From Bacteroidales bacterium (lineage in GTDB: Bacteria; Bacteroidota; Bacteroidia; Bacteroidales; UBA12077), in assembly GCA_030600625.1 (NCBI GenBank), contig JAUVLS010000049.1, positions 1-8,206 on the forward strand: 8,206 nucleotides of DNA, in the 5' to 3' direction. The notes beneath the pieces were generated by a model. That model was not told where the DNA came from. It did not search any database and was given only the letters and a program-made list of their open reading frames with translations. Of the stretch, positions 1 through 5,533 are shown in pieces. Positions within the stretch are counted from its first letter, which is position 1. Each line of letters starts with the position of its first letter. Position numbers and translations under genes: made by a program.

Positions 1-21
1 TTCATGTTTTTAATATAATTA

Positions 22-321
22 TTAAACACCTCTTTGTTTTTCTTTAAATTTAGTTAATTGACGTTTTATTGCTTCTAAACAATTATCGATAGATTCTTCA
101 AAACTTTTACTCTTTTTCTTGGCAAAAATATCGTTACCTGGTATATCAAGTCTAATTTCAGCTAATTTGTTTTCAGTTCCCTGGTTTTTTTCCACGCGTA
201 AAAAAACTTCTACACCAATTATATTATCGTAAAACTGGATTAGTTTTTTCACTTTACTCTTAATAAAATCAATAAGTTTTTTGTCGGCATCAAAGTGAAT
301 CGAATGAATTTTAATGTCCAT
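22..321 (-). CDS. hpf: Ribosome hibernation-promoting factor, short HPF/RaiA (YfiA) type
   Basis: 99-residue protein of the HPF/YfiA family, which binds the 30S decoding region and mRNA channel when growth slows and inactivates ribosomes. The fold is readable: an opening strand MDIKIHSIHFDAD, helix LIDFIKSKVKKLIQFY, strands around VEVFLRVEK and KLAEIRLDIPGNDIFAK, then a second helix SFEESIDNCLEAIKRQLTKFKEK. The many lysines in the helices suit rRNA contact. The length fits the short form: it lacks the C-terminal dimerisation domain of long HPF, so it alone would not be expected to form 100S dimers as long HPF does. It is the last gene of the rpsU–xer–hpf run, 18 bp after the recombinase stop codon. 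It is the only gene here with a strong Shine-Dalgarno sequence, and that supports the ATG start. Family assignment is confident; the name hpf versus raiA is a matter of convention. Confidence 0.93.
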   Translation of the reverse strand: MDIKIHSIHFDADKKLIDFIKSKVKKLIQFYDNIIGVEVFLRVEKNQGTENKLAEIRLDIPGNDIFAKKKSKSFEESIDNCLEAIKRQLTKFKEKQRGV

Positions 322-326
322 AATAA

Positions 327-333
327 CTCCTCC
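327..333 (-). promoter_or_regulatory. Strong Shine-Dalgarno sequence of hpf
   Basis: Read on the minus strand, GGAGGAG stands five bases before the hpf ATG (TTTGGAGGAGTTATTATG). It lies wholly in the 18-bp gap after the recombinase stop codon. None of the other seven starts in the window has anything comparable; their leaders are A/T-rich, as is usual in this phylum. It therefore fixes the hpf start and is unusual in its setting. Confidence 0.85.
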
Positions 334-339
334 AAATTT

Positions 340-1224
340 TTATGCTCTAGGGTGAGCTTGTTTATAAATAGTTTTTAATTTCTCAAATGTATTATGAGTA
401 TAGATCTGAGTAGCCGCTAGATTTGCATGACCCAGCAATTCTTTAATGGCATTAAGATCTGCCCCATGATTTAATAAGTGTGTAGCAAAAGTATGTCGCA
501 AAATATGCGGATTCTTTTTTTCGATTGTAGTAACCAAGTTTAAATATTTATTTACTAATCGGTATACAAACTTTTCATATAGCTTGTTTCCTTTATCCGT
601 AACAAATAAAAAATCATGAGTAAGATTAGAAAATTCTTTGTCTCGTGATAAAATATAATCTTGTATTGACTTAATAAAATGTGAATGAACAGGTAATATT
701 CTTTCTTTATTTCTTTTACCCAAGACCTTAATTGTACCATTATGCAAATCAATACTATTGTTTGTTAATCCTATTAACTCAGACAATCTCATTCCTGTAT
801 TATAAAACATTTCAATAATTGTTTTGTTTCGAATACCGGGAAAGTCATCACCAAATGAATAATCATCTAATAGATTGTTTATTTGCTCTTCCTCAACAAA
901 AGACGGCAGTTTTTTGGATTTTTTAGGGGCAATTACTTTATCCATAGGATTGGACTTAACATGGCCTTCTCTCAATAAAAATTTAAAAAAAGTTTTTAGT
1001 GTAGAAATCTTTCGATTGATGGATAAAGCAGAAAAATCTTTTTCCATTAAACTTACAACCCAAGCCCTAACTAATTTCTCATCGGCGAGATGAATTTCAT
1101 TTTTATTAAAATTTATTTTAATAAAACCAGTAAATTGTTTCAAATCATTTTCGTATGATTTGATTGTGTTTACTGAGAAACGTTTCTCGAATTGTAAATA
1201 TTTTAGAAAAAAATCTTTGAACAT
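340..1224 (-). CDS. Tyrosine recombinase of the XerC/XerD type
   Basis: 294-residue site-specific tyrosine recombinase. Proteins of this type resolve chromosome dimers at dif with FtsK. The N-terminal SAM-like core-binding domain spans about residues 1–95, with the typical opening YLQFEKRFSVNTIKSYENDL. The catalytic domain follows from about 105. The full active-site set is visible: Arg146 (TGMRLSEL), Lys170 (VLGKRNKER), His240 and Arg243 (PHILRHTFATHL), His266 (LLGHANLAATQ) and nucleophile Tyr275 (QIYTH). The ~300-residue length and lack of extra domains match chromosomal Xer proteins rather than phage or integron integrases. Its place between rpsU and hpf is a conserved Bacteroidota arrangement, which argues against a mobile origin. 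The ATG start lacks a Shine-Dalgarno sequence and falls inside an inverted-repeat arm, so translation may depend on rpsU upstream. XerC and XerD cannot be told apart from sequence alone, so no symbol is given. Confidence 0.93.
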   Translation of the reverse strand: MFKDFFLKYLQFEKRFSVNTIKSYENDLKQFTGFIKINFNKNEIHLADEKLVRAWVVSLMEKDFSALSINRKISTLKTFFKFLLREGHVKSNPMDKVIAPKKSKKLPSFVEEEQINNLLDDYSFGDDFPGIRNKTIIEMFYNTGMRLSELIGLTNNSIDLHNGTIKVLGKRNKERILPVHSHFIKSIQDYILSRDKEFSNLTHDFLFVTDKGNKLYEKFVYRLVNKYLNLVTTIEKKNPHILRHTFATHLLNHGADLNAIKELLGHANLAATQIYTHNTFEKLKTIYKQAHPRA

Positions 1225-1289
1225 ATAGGGTTAATTAAAAATTAAAAGTAAATCAAATACCAACTGGTACAGCATACTCACCCTATATG
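1222..1289 (-). repeat. Perfect 10-bp inverted repeat enclosing the rpsU–xer gap and the recombinase start codon
   Basis: The arm CATATAGGGT (plus strand 1222–1231) is the exact reverse complement of ACCCTATATG (1280–1289). Its 48-bp interior carries a small near-palindrome, TACCAACTGGTA, at 1258–1269. In the minus-strand transcript the 5' arm begins two bases after the rpsU stop codon and the 3' arm ends with the recombinase AUG itself. The RNA could form a stem with the start codon base-paired. Seen: the repeat and its position. Inferred: that it folds in RNA and affects translation. It could instead be a protein-binding DNA site. Confidence 0.65.
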
Positions 1290-1291
1290 AA

Positions 1292-1483
1292 CTATTCCTC
1301 TTTTTGTTGTATTTGTTGAACGTAGATAGCTTTTTTCCTCTGCTCTCTTTTCTTAATTGATGGCTTAGTAAAAGCTTGTCTTTCCCTTAATTCTTTAACA
1401 ACACCTGTTTTTTCAAACTTTCTTTTGAACTTTTTTAAAGCTCGCTCGATATTTTCACCTTCTTTTAATGGTACTACAATCAT
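1292..1483 (-). CDS. rpsU: Small ribosomal subunit protein bS21
   Basis: 63-residue basic protein recognised as bS21 by its start MIVVPLKEGENIERALKKFKRKFEKTG, the central VVKELRERQAFTKPS segment and a lysine/arginine-rich helical tail (KKREQRKKAIYVQQ). It sits on the 30S platform near the 3' end of 16S rRNA. In Bacteroidota ribosomes bS21, with bS18 and bS6, is reported to hold the anti-Shine-Dalgarno so that it is not freely available. That gives this gene a special role in start-site choice in this group. It is the first gene of the rpsU–xer–hpf run and has its own promoter 33 bp or more upstream. Its leader shows no Shine-Dalgarno sequence, only A/T-rich bases. The assignment is firm. Confidence 0.96.
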   Translation of the reverse strand: MIVVPLKEGENIERALKKFKRKFEKTGVVKELRERQAFTKPSIKKREQRKKAIYVQQIQQKEE

Positions 1484-1485
1484 AA

Positions 1486-1494
1486 TTAATTCAT
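1486..1494 (-). other. Two-codon upstream ORF in the rpsU leader
   Basis: The predicted rpsU leader contains ATG-AAT-TAA, whose stop codon ends two bases before the rpsU ATG (ATGAATTAATTATG on the minus strand). Such a minimal ORF could hold initiating ribosomes next to the real start or let them re-initiate. In DNA this rich in A and T it may equally be chance. Confidence 0.2.
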
Positions 1495-1515
1495 TTATTT
1501 TTTAAAATAGAGCCG

Positions 1516-1547
1516 CAAAAATATTAATTTAAAATGCACTTTTCAAA
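1516..1547 (-). promoter_or_regulatory. Bacteroidota-type promoter of the rpsU operon
   Basis: On the minus strand TATTTTTG (plus 1516–1523) matches the Bacteroidota -7 consensus TAnnTTTG exactly. TTTG (plus 1544–1547) stands 20 bases upstream as the -33 element, within the usual spacing. Transcription would start near 1511–1513 and give an mRNA leader of about 28 bases before the rpsU ATG. It is the best promoter match found in the window. No experimental start site is available. Confidence 0.65.
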
Positions 1548-1698
1548 AATTATCTACTAAAAAAAAATAAAAAAATAATTTTCGATGAATACTAATCTAT
1601 TTTTAAAGATTTACCACTCTTATAATCAATACTATAACATACAAAAGTCTCAGTAAATAAATATACAAAAATTTTATACAAATGTCAAAATTATATTC

Positions 1699-2625
1699 CT
1701 ATTTAAGTTTTAAATATGGTTCTAATTTTGAATATTCCTCTTTTGTTAAAAGGTTATTTTGATAGATTTGTTCAATTTTTGAAAAACTTCCCATTACTTC
1801 TTTATATTTCAGGATAGCTTCAGTTTGATATTTATTCAAATACGGATGCCGAATAAGTGTTTTAAAATCCGCTTCATTTAAACTTATTTTATTGATCAGA
1901 TTAGTATCAATTAACACATCTTGAATAAATCCTAAATAACGCGTTGAATCCATTCCATAAACTTCTAATAATTGATCTTTTTTATAAAAGCCTCCCAATA
2001 AATCTCTGTATTTAATAATTCTTTCGGCAAAGCTATTGCCTATTCCATGCAATTGTATCAAATTTTCTTTTGTTGCGGAATTAATTTTAATAAAGATCTT
2101 CGGTTCTGTCTTTCTATCAATAAACTTTTTCCTTTCCTGAATATTATTTTTCTCCTCAAGAATTATATAAGGCTCAAGAATCTTGTATTGCTCTATTTCA
2201 ATTCCGTAAATTTTAAGAAGATCTTCTTTTTTATAAAACTTCCCTCCCTTATTTCTAAAATTTATTAATATATTAATTTGCTTTTTAGTCAACCCAAGCT
2301 CTTTCAACTTTTTTCCCGATACCTTATTAGGATTAAAATCAAATAACATTTCAGGTTTACACCACTCCTCTTTATGAGTATCAACCTGATCTGCATAAGA
2401 AATGCGCTTATTTTTTTTACTAACTTTTTTAGGGATTAATGATTCTTCAAATTTTTCAATATCTTTTTGAAAATCATCATCAATTAAAACAATATCTCCA
2501 AATGATTTATTATTCTGATAAACCTTTACCAGTACTAAAAGAATTAAAATAACAAGGAGTACAATTATACCATTGCGCTCCTTTTTTGTAAATGTGAAAT
2601 ATTCTCTAAATCGTTTCTTTAGCAT
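1699..2625 (-). CDS. Membrane-anchored protein with three ComEA-like helix-hairpin-helix units
   Basis: 308 residues. A basic N-terminal stretch (MLKKRFREYFTFTKKERNG) leads into one hydrophobic segment at about residues 20–36. A charged linker to about residue 90 follows. Three repeats of the ComEA/helix-hairpin-helix type occupy about 94–154, 176–238 and 246–306. The middle one is the most canonical (FIKINSATKENLIQLHGIGNSFAERIIKYRDLLGGF); the first carries KGGKFYKKEDLLKIYGI and the third MGSFSKIEQIY. Such units usually bind DNA without sequence specificity. With a single N-terminal anchor, the DNA-binding part is expected outside the cytoplasmic membrane, as in ComEA, where it would handle incoming DNA. 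Topology and a role in DNA uptake are inference. It starts 12 bp after the transporter stop codon on the same strand, so the two are probably co-transcribed, although no functional tie is apparent. Family proteins of this shape are common in Bacteroidota and mostly uncharacterised. Confidence 0.8.
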   Translation of the reverse strand: MLKKRFREYFTFTKKERNGIIVLLVILILLVLVKVYQNNKSFGDIVLIDDDFQKDIEKFEESLIPKKVSKKNKRISYADQVDTHKEEWCKPEMLFDFNPNKVSGKKLKELGLTKKQINILINFRNKGGKFYKKEDLLKIYGIEIEQYKILEPYIILEEKNNIQERKKFIDRKTEPKIFIKINSATKENLIQLHGIGNSFAERIIKYRDLLGGFYKKDQLLEVYGMDSTRYLGFIQDVLIDTNLINKISLNEADFKTLIRHPYLNKYQTEAILKYKEVMGSFSKIEQIYQNNLLTKEEYSKLEPYLKLK

Positions 2626-2637
2626 CTAATAATATTA

Positions 2638-4002
2638 CTAAAATTTTATTATTCCAATACTATTTAAAAATACTAGAGCAATAGCAATTGGAGCTATAAA
2701 CTTAATAATGAATATAAAAACAGGAAAATATTTTACTTTTAAAGTGCCATCATTAGAAAGTTCTGCTTTTGTTTTTGCACCACCATAATACCAACCTATA
2801 AATCCAACAATTAGAAGCCCTCCCAAAGGCAATAAAATATTTGCAGATGTATAATTTAATATCCCAAATATATTTTCACCAAATAATGTGACATTCTTCA
2901 AAGCACCCCAGGACATTACTGATAAAATCCCGAGAACAGAAACGGACAAACTAGCTACAATTGTTGCTTTCTTTCGGACCATTCCTAATTCTTCAACAAA
3001 ATAAGCTACAATAACTTCAAGTACGGAAATTGTTGAAGTCAATGCAGCTACACCAAGTAATATAAAGAACATTAATGAAAAGATGTAACCTCCAGGCATT
3101 TGCTGGAAAATAGCCGGTAGTGTTTTGTAAACCAATCCTTCTCCTGCACTTGGAGCAATACCAAAAGCAAAAACAGCAGGAAAAATAGCAACCCCAGCCA
3201 AAATAGCAATAAATGTATCTGCTAAAGAAACACTTACAGCTATGTTTCCAAGATTATCCTTTTTGCTAATATAAGAGCCATATGTTATAAGTGTTCCCAT
3301 GCCAATACTCAACGAGAAGAAAGCCTGACCCAAGGCTTGTAAAACTGTATTTGCAGTAATTTTTGAGAAATCAGGTTTAAATAAAAATTTTAAACCGGCA
3401 CCTGCTCCAGGCAATGTAATTGACCGAACACACAAAACAATTATCAACACTAACAATAATGGCATTAATATTTTTGCATACTTTTCGATTCCATTTTTAA
3501 TACCTGAATTAACAATCCAGGAAGTTAAAAACATAAAAATTGCAAACCATAAAATTGGTCTGAATGAACTTTCCCTAAAGTTATCAAACATTACTCCCAA
3601 TTCATTCGAATTTTTACCCTCAAATCCATTTATTATTGATTGATATATATATTCAAAAGTCCATCCTGCAACGGCTGTATAAAATGCCAGAATCATAAAT
3701 GCCGCAATCACTCCCATCAAACCAACAAGGTACCAAGGTTTTCCTGGTGCCAATTTTTTAAATGCTCCATATGGATTAAGTTGCGCACTCCTGCCAATTG
3801 TAAATTCTGAGAGCATTACTGGTATTCCGATGGCAAATATAAAAGCCAGATATATAAATAAAAATGCAGCACCACCATTCTCTCCTACAACATAAGGGAA
3901 TCTCCAAATATTACCTAAGCCTATTGCCGATCCAGCTGCTGCTGCAATAACACCAAATTTACTAGTAAAACTATCCCTTTGTGAAAAATCTATATTTGCC
4001 AT
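2638..4002 (-). CDS. Sodium-coupled transporter of the NSS/SNF (LeuT-like) family
   Basis: Inner-membrane symporter using the Na+ gradient, probably for an amino acid or related solute. The hallmark TM1 region follows the start closely: GSAIGLGNIWRFPYVVGENG, with the unwound Na+/substrate site, then the TM2 ending IGIPVMLSEFTIGR. The TM6 counterpart is readable as QALGQAFFSLSIGMGTLITYGSYISKKD. Hydrophobic segments along the rest suggest 11–12 membrane spans. I chose the ATG at 4002, giving 454 residues starting MANIDF, over the longer frame that opens with TTG at 4062. The 20 added residues look like leader sequence, and the family begins just before TM1. The substrate cannot be read from sequence. 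The gene begins 132 bp after the aldolase stop codon and beyond its terminator, so it should have its own promoter. I found no clear consensus match there. The helix-hairpin-helix gene follows 12 bp downstream. Confidence 0.92.
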   Translation of the reverse strand: MANIDFSQRDSFTSKFGVIAAAAGSAIGLGNIWRFPYVVGENGGAAFLFIYLAFIFAIGIPVMLSEFTIGRSAQLNPYGAFKKLAPGKPWYLVGLMGVIAAFMILAFYTAVAGWTFEYIYQSIINGFEGKNSNELGVMFDNFRESSFRPILWFAIFMFLTSWIVNSGIKNGIEKYAKILMPLLLVLIIVLCVRSITLPGAGAGLKFLFKPDFSKITANTVLQALGQAFFSLSIGMGTLITYGSYISKKDNLGNIAVSVSLADTFIAILAGVAIFPAVFAFGIAPSAGEGLVYKTLPAIFQQMPGGYIFSLMFFILLGVAALTSTISVLEVIVAYFVEELGMVRKKATIVASLSVSVLGILSVMSWGALKNVTLFGENIFGILNYTSANILLPLGGLLIVGFIGWYYGGAKTKAELSNDGTLKVKYFPVFIFIIKFIAPIAIALVFLNSIGIIKF

Positions 4003-4082
4003 ATTATTATTTGTGTTAAATTCAAAATTGAACAATTTTACAAAAATTGACTTGATTTGCAAAATATAGTTTAGTGCAAAAT

Positions 4083-4111
4083 AAAAAAAGACAGAGAAAA
4101 ATCTCTGTCTT
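4083..4111 (-). terminator. Intrinsic terminator after the aldolase gene
   Basis: Minus-strand transcription meets AAGACAGAGA, a TTTT loop, the perfectly complementary TCTCTGTCTT and then a T-run. The stem arms are plus 4102–4111 and 4088–4097. The hairpin begins about 22 bp after the aldolase stop codon and before the transporter gene. It separates the two transcripts and is the only textbook terminator in the window. Confidence 0.88.
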
Positions 4112-4133
4112 AAATTTATTTGTAAGTATTATT

Positions 4134-5192
4134 TTATGCTATATCAATTTCCTTAGCTAAATAAACATCCTGAATTGAATTTAGCAACTCAACACCTTCT
4201 TTCATTGGACGCTGGAATGCTTTTCGACCTGAGATTAATCCCATTCCTCCAGCTCTCTTGTTAATAACAGCCGTTTGAACGGCCTCAGCTAAATCCGATG
4301 CACCTGATGATGCACCTCCTGAATTAATTAATCCTATTCGACCCATATAATTATTAATAACCTGGTATCTTGTTAAATCGATTGGATGATCTGTTGTAAG
4401 TTCGGAATAAACTTTATCGTGAGTTTTTGCAAAATCAATCGCTTTAAATCCACCATTACAAGTTGGTAATTTTTGCTTAATAATATCTGCTTGAATAGTA
4501 ACCCCTAAATGATTTGCCTGACTAGATAAATCGGCAGCAGTATGATAATCAACTCCATCCTTCTTAAACCCGGAGTTACGAGTGTAACACCATAAAACAG
4601 TAGCCATTCCCAACTCATGAGCTCTTTCAAAAGCTTCAGCAACTTCTATAATTTGACGATTAGATTCCTCTGAGCCAAAATATATAGTAGCACCAACTGC
4701 TTTTGCTCCAAGATTCCATGCTTCTTCAACTGTTCCGAAAAGTATCTGATCAAATTTATTCGGATATGTCATTAACTCATTATGGTTTATTTTAACCAAA
4801 AATGGAATTTTGTGAGCATATCTTCTGGATACAGATGCAAGAACTCCAAATGTAGAAGCAACTGCATTACAACCACCTTCAATAGCAAGTTTAACAATAT
4901 TTTCAGGATCGAAATAAATTGGGTTTGGAGCAAATGAAGAACCTGCCGTATGCTCAATACCCTGGTCAACAGGTAAAATTGAAAGGAAACCCGTGCCGGC
5001 TAAACGACCTTTATTAAACATTTGCTGCATTGATCCCATAACTTGTGGAGTACGATTTGTATGACAAAAAACATTATCAATATAATCAGGCCCCGGTAAA
5101 TGTAGCTGATCTTTACTGATAGTTTTTGATTTGTGATTTAATAGATAATTTGCTTTATCTCCTAATAATTCCAAGATTTTGTTGTAAGACAT
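4134..5192 (-). CDS. fbaB: Class I fructose-bisphosphate aldolase, DhnA/FbaB type
   Basis: 352-residue cytoplasmic enzyme interconverting fructose 1,6-bisphosphate with glyceraldehyde 3-phosphate and dihydroxyacetone phosphate. It closely resembles Escherichia coli FbaB in length and throughout: [18 protein letters not shown] (70–87), [19 protein letters not shown] (116–134), [11 protein letters not shown] (167–177), [20 protein letters not shown] (187–206) and INSGGASSG (289–297). Lys239 in ADIIKQK is the expected Schiff-base residue. The SGG at 291–293 and the [14 protein letters not shown] segment near 313–326 are the expected phosphate-binding loops at the end of the TIM barrel. No metal site is needed in this class, unlike class II FbaA. 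The gene stands alone: a promoter region lies upstream and a strong terminator downstream. The ATG start matches the family N-terminus and has no Shine-Dalgarno sequence. In bacteria that have it, this isoform is often tied to gluconeogenesis; that role is inference here. Confidence 0.95.
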   Translation of the reverse strand: MSYNKILELLGDKANYLLNHKSKTISKDQLHLPGPDYIDNVFCHTNRTPQVMGSMQQMFNKGRLAGTGFLSILPVDQGIEHTAGSSFAPNPIYFDPENIVKLAIEGGCNAVASTFGVLASVSRRYAHKIPFLVKINHNELMTYPNKFDQILFGTVEEAWNLGAKAVGATIYFGSEESNRQIIEVAEAFERAHELGMATVLWCYTRNSGFKKDGVDYHTAADLSSQANHLGVTIQADIIKQKLPTCNGGFKAIDFAKTHDKVYSELTTDHPIDLTRYQVINNYMGRIGLINSGGASSGASDLAEAVQTAVINKRAGGMGLISGRKAFQRPMKEGVELLNSIQDVYLAKEIDIA

Positions 5193-5223
5193 ATGCTTTA
5201 AAATTTAAATGATTAAACTCACA

Positions 5224-5231
5224 CAAATTTA
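5224..5231 (-). promoter_or_regulatory. Candidate -7 element of the aldolase promoter
   Basis: TAAATTTG on the minus strand matches TAnnTTTG exactly and would give a leader of about 28 bases before the ATG at 5192. The nearest TTG that could act as a -33 element (plus 5257–5259) is 25 bases away, longer than the usual 17–23, so the match is only partial. A 9-bp inverted repeat overlaps that upstream region. Confidence 0.4.
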
Positions 5232-5249
5232 ACAAATAATATTGAATAT

Positions 5250-5272
5250 ACTTATTCAAGATATGAATAAGT
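5250..5272. repeat. 9-bp perfect inverted repeat upstream of the aldolase promoter (possible operator)
   Basis: ACTTATTCA and TGAATAAGT are perfect complements separated by five bases (AGATA). Relative to the predicted aldolase start of transcription they would cover about -30 to -52. This is where a repressor or activator dimer could bind. No T-run follows on either strand, so it does not look like a terminator. Confidence 0.4.
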
Positions 5273-5437
5273 TAGATGTTATATTTTTAATAAAGTATGA
5301 AAACTAAACAAATTAAAAAGTAAACAACAACAACCAAAGGTGGTGGCTTTTTAAAACGATTAACACTAAAAGTGTTTATTAAAATTACGATTACGAACAA
5401 ATTTAAAAAAATTTAAACTTAATATTGTACAAATTAG

Positions 5438-5457
5438 ATTCCTGCCTTCGCAGGAAT
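5438..5457. repeat. Short palindromic repeat of the ATTCCTGC–GCAGGAAT kind
   Basis: ATTCCTGC, loop CTTC, GCAGGAAT forms a perfect 8-bp stem with a 4-base loop, followed by GACAAAAAA. It is noticeably richer in G and C than the sequence around it. From memory, motifs of the form GTCATTCCTGCGAAGGCAGGAATC recur between genes in many bacterial genomes, so this is probably one copy of a dispersed family. Only one copy is in this window, so repetition cannot be shown here. Confidence 0.55.
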
Positions 5458-5504
5458 GACAAAAAACGGCATAACCAAACATACATTAGATTCTAATAAA
5501 GTAT

Positions 5505-5522
5505 GCTTCGACTACGTTCAGC
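5505..5522. repeat. Short motif resembling a dispersed GCTTCGACTACG-type repeat
   Basis: GCTTCGACTACGTTCAGC (minus strand GCTGAACGTAGTCGAAGC) lies 11 bp beyond the tamL stop codon. It has an imperfect dyad and higher G+C than its surroundings. From memory, near-identical strings such as CTTCGACTACGCTCAG are frequent between genes in Bacteroidota and some other phyla. No second copy is present in the window, so this rests on recognition alone. Confidence 0.45.
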
Positions 5523-5533
5523 GTAAAAACATA

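Larger units (their letters stand above)
5193..5533. other. 341-bp intergenic region between tamL and the aldolase gene
   Basis: No gene is supported here. Reading from the tamL end it holds two motifs that look like dispersed repeats (5505–5522 and 5438–5457), a small AACACT/AGTGTT hairpin (5362–5376), an imperfect C/G-rich hairpin near 5320–5352, and the aldolase promoter region with its inverted repeat. No convincing terminator for tamL was found. The imperfect hairpin (AAAAAGCCACCACC, a short loop, then GGTTGTTG and a broken T-run on the minus strand) is the best candidate. Confidence 0.6.

Noticed and set aside
1..21. End of a tRNA gene at the left edge, expected from gene order in relatives
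   Set aside because: The 21 bases after the hpf stop codon are A/T-rich and show no tRNA arm or CCA end.
875..1093. Plus-strand ORF opposite the recombinase gene
   Set aside because: It is the antisense shadow of a gene with a complete catalytic set; no family resemblance.
340..1224. Recombinase as a sign of an integrated phage or genomic island
   Set aside because: The length, catalytic set and position between rpsU and hpf are those of a chromosomal Xer protein. No attachment sites or accessory genes accompany it.
1548..1698. T-rich minus-strand run (plus 1561–1577) as terminator of the helix-hairpin-helix gene
   Set aside because: A T-run is present, but no stable stem precedes it, only weak A/T pairing. 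This gap otherwise shows nothing recognisable.
4003..4062. N-terminal extension of the transporter from a TTG codon at 4062
   Set aside because: The ATG at 4002 gives the family's usual short lead before TM1. The added 20 residues have no family resemblance and the upstream codon is TTG.
4003..4082. TATATTTTG and AATTTTTG on the minus strand as -7 elements for the transporter
   Set aside because: Each misses the TAnnTTTG consensus and neither has a TTTG at the right distance upstream, so no promoter is called.
5297..5352. Plus-strand eight-codon Lys-rich ORF (MKTKQIKK) followed by a G/C-rich hairpin and CTTTTT, resembling a leader-peptide attenuator
   Set aside because: No plus-strand gene follows for about 2.7 kb, the stem has two mismatches, and the region is the 3' side of tamL and the upstream side of fbaB, both on the other strand. 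It may be a decayed relic or part of a tamL terminator.
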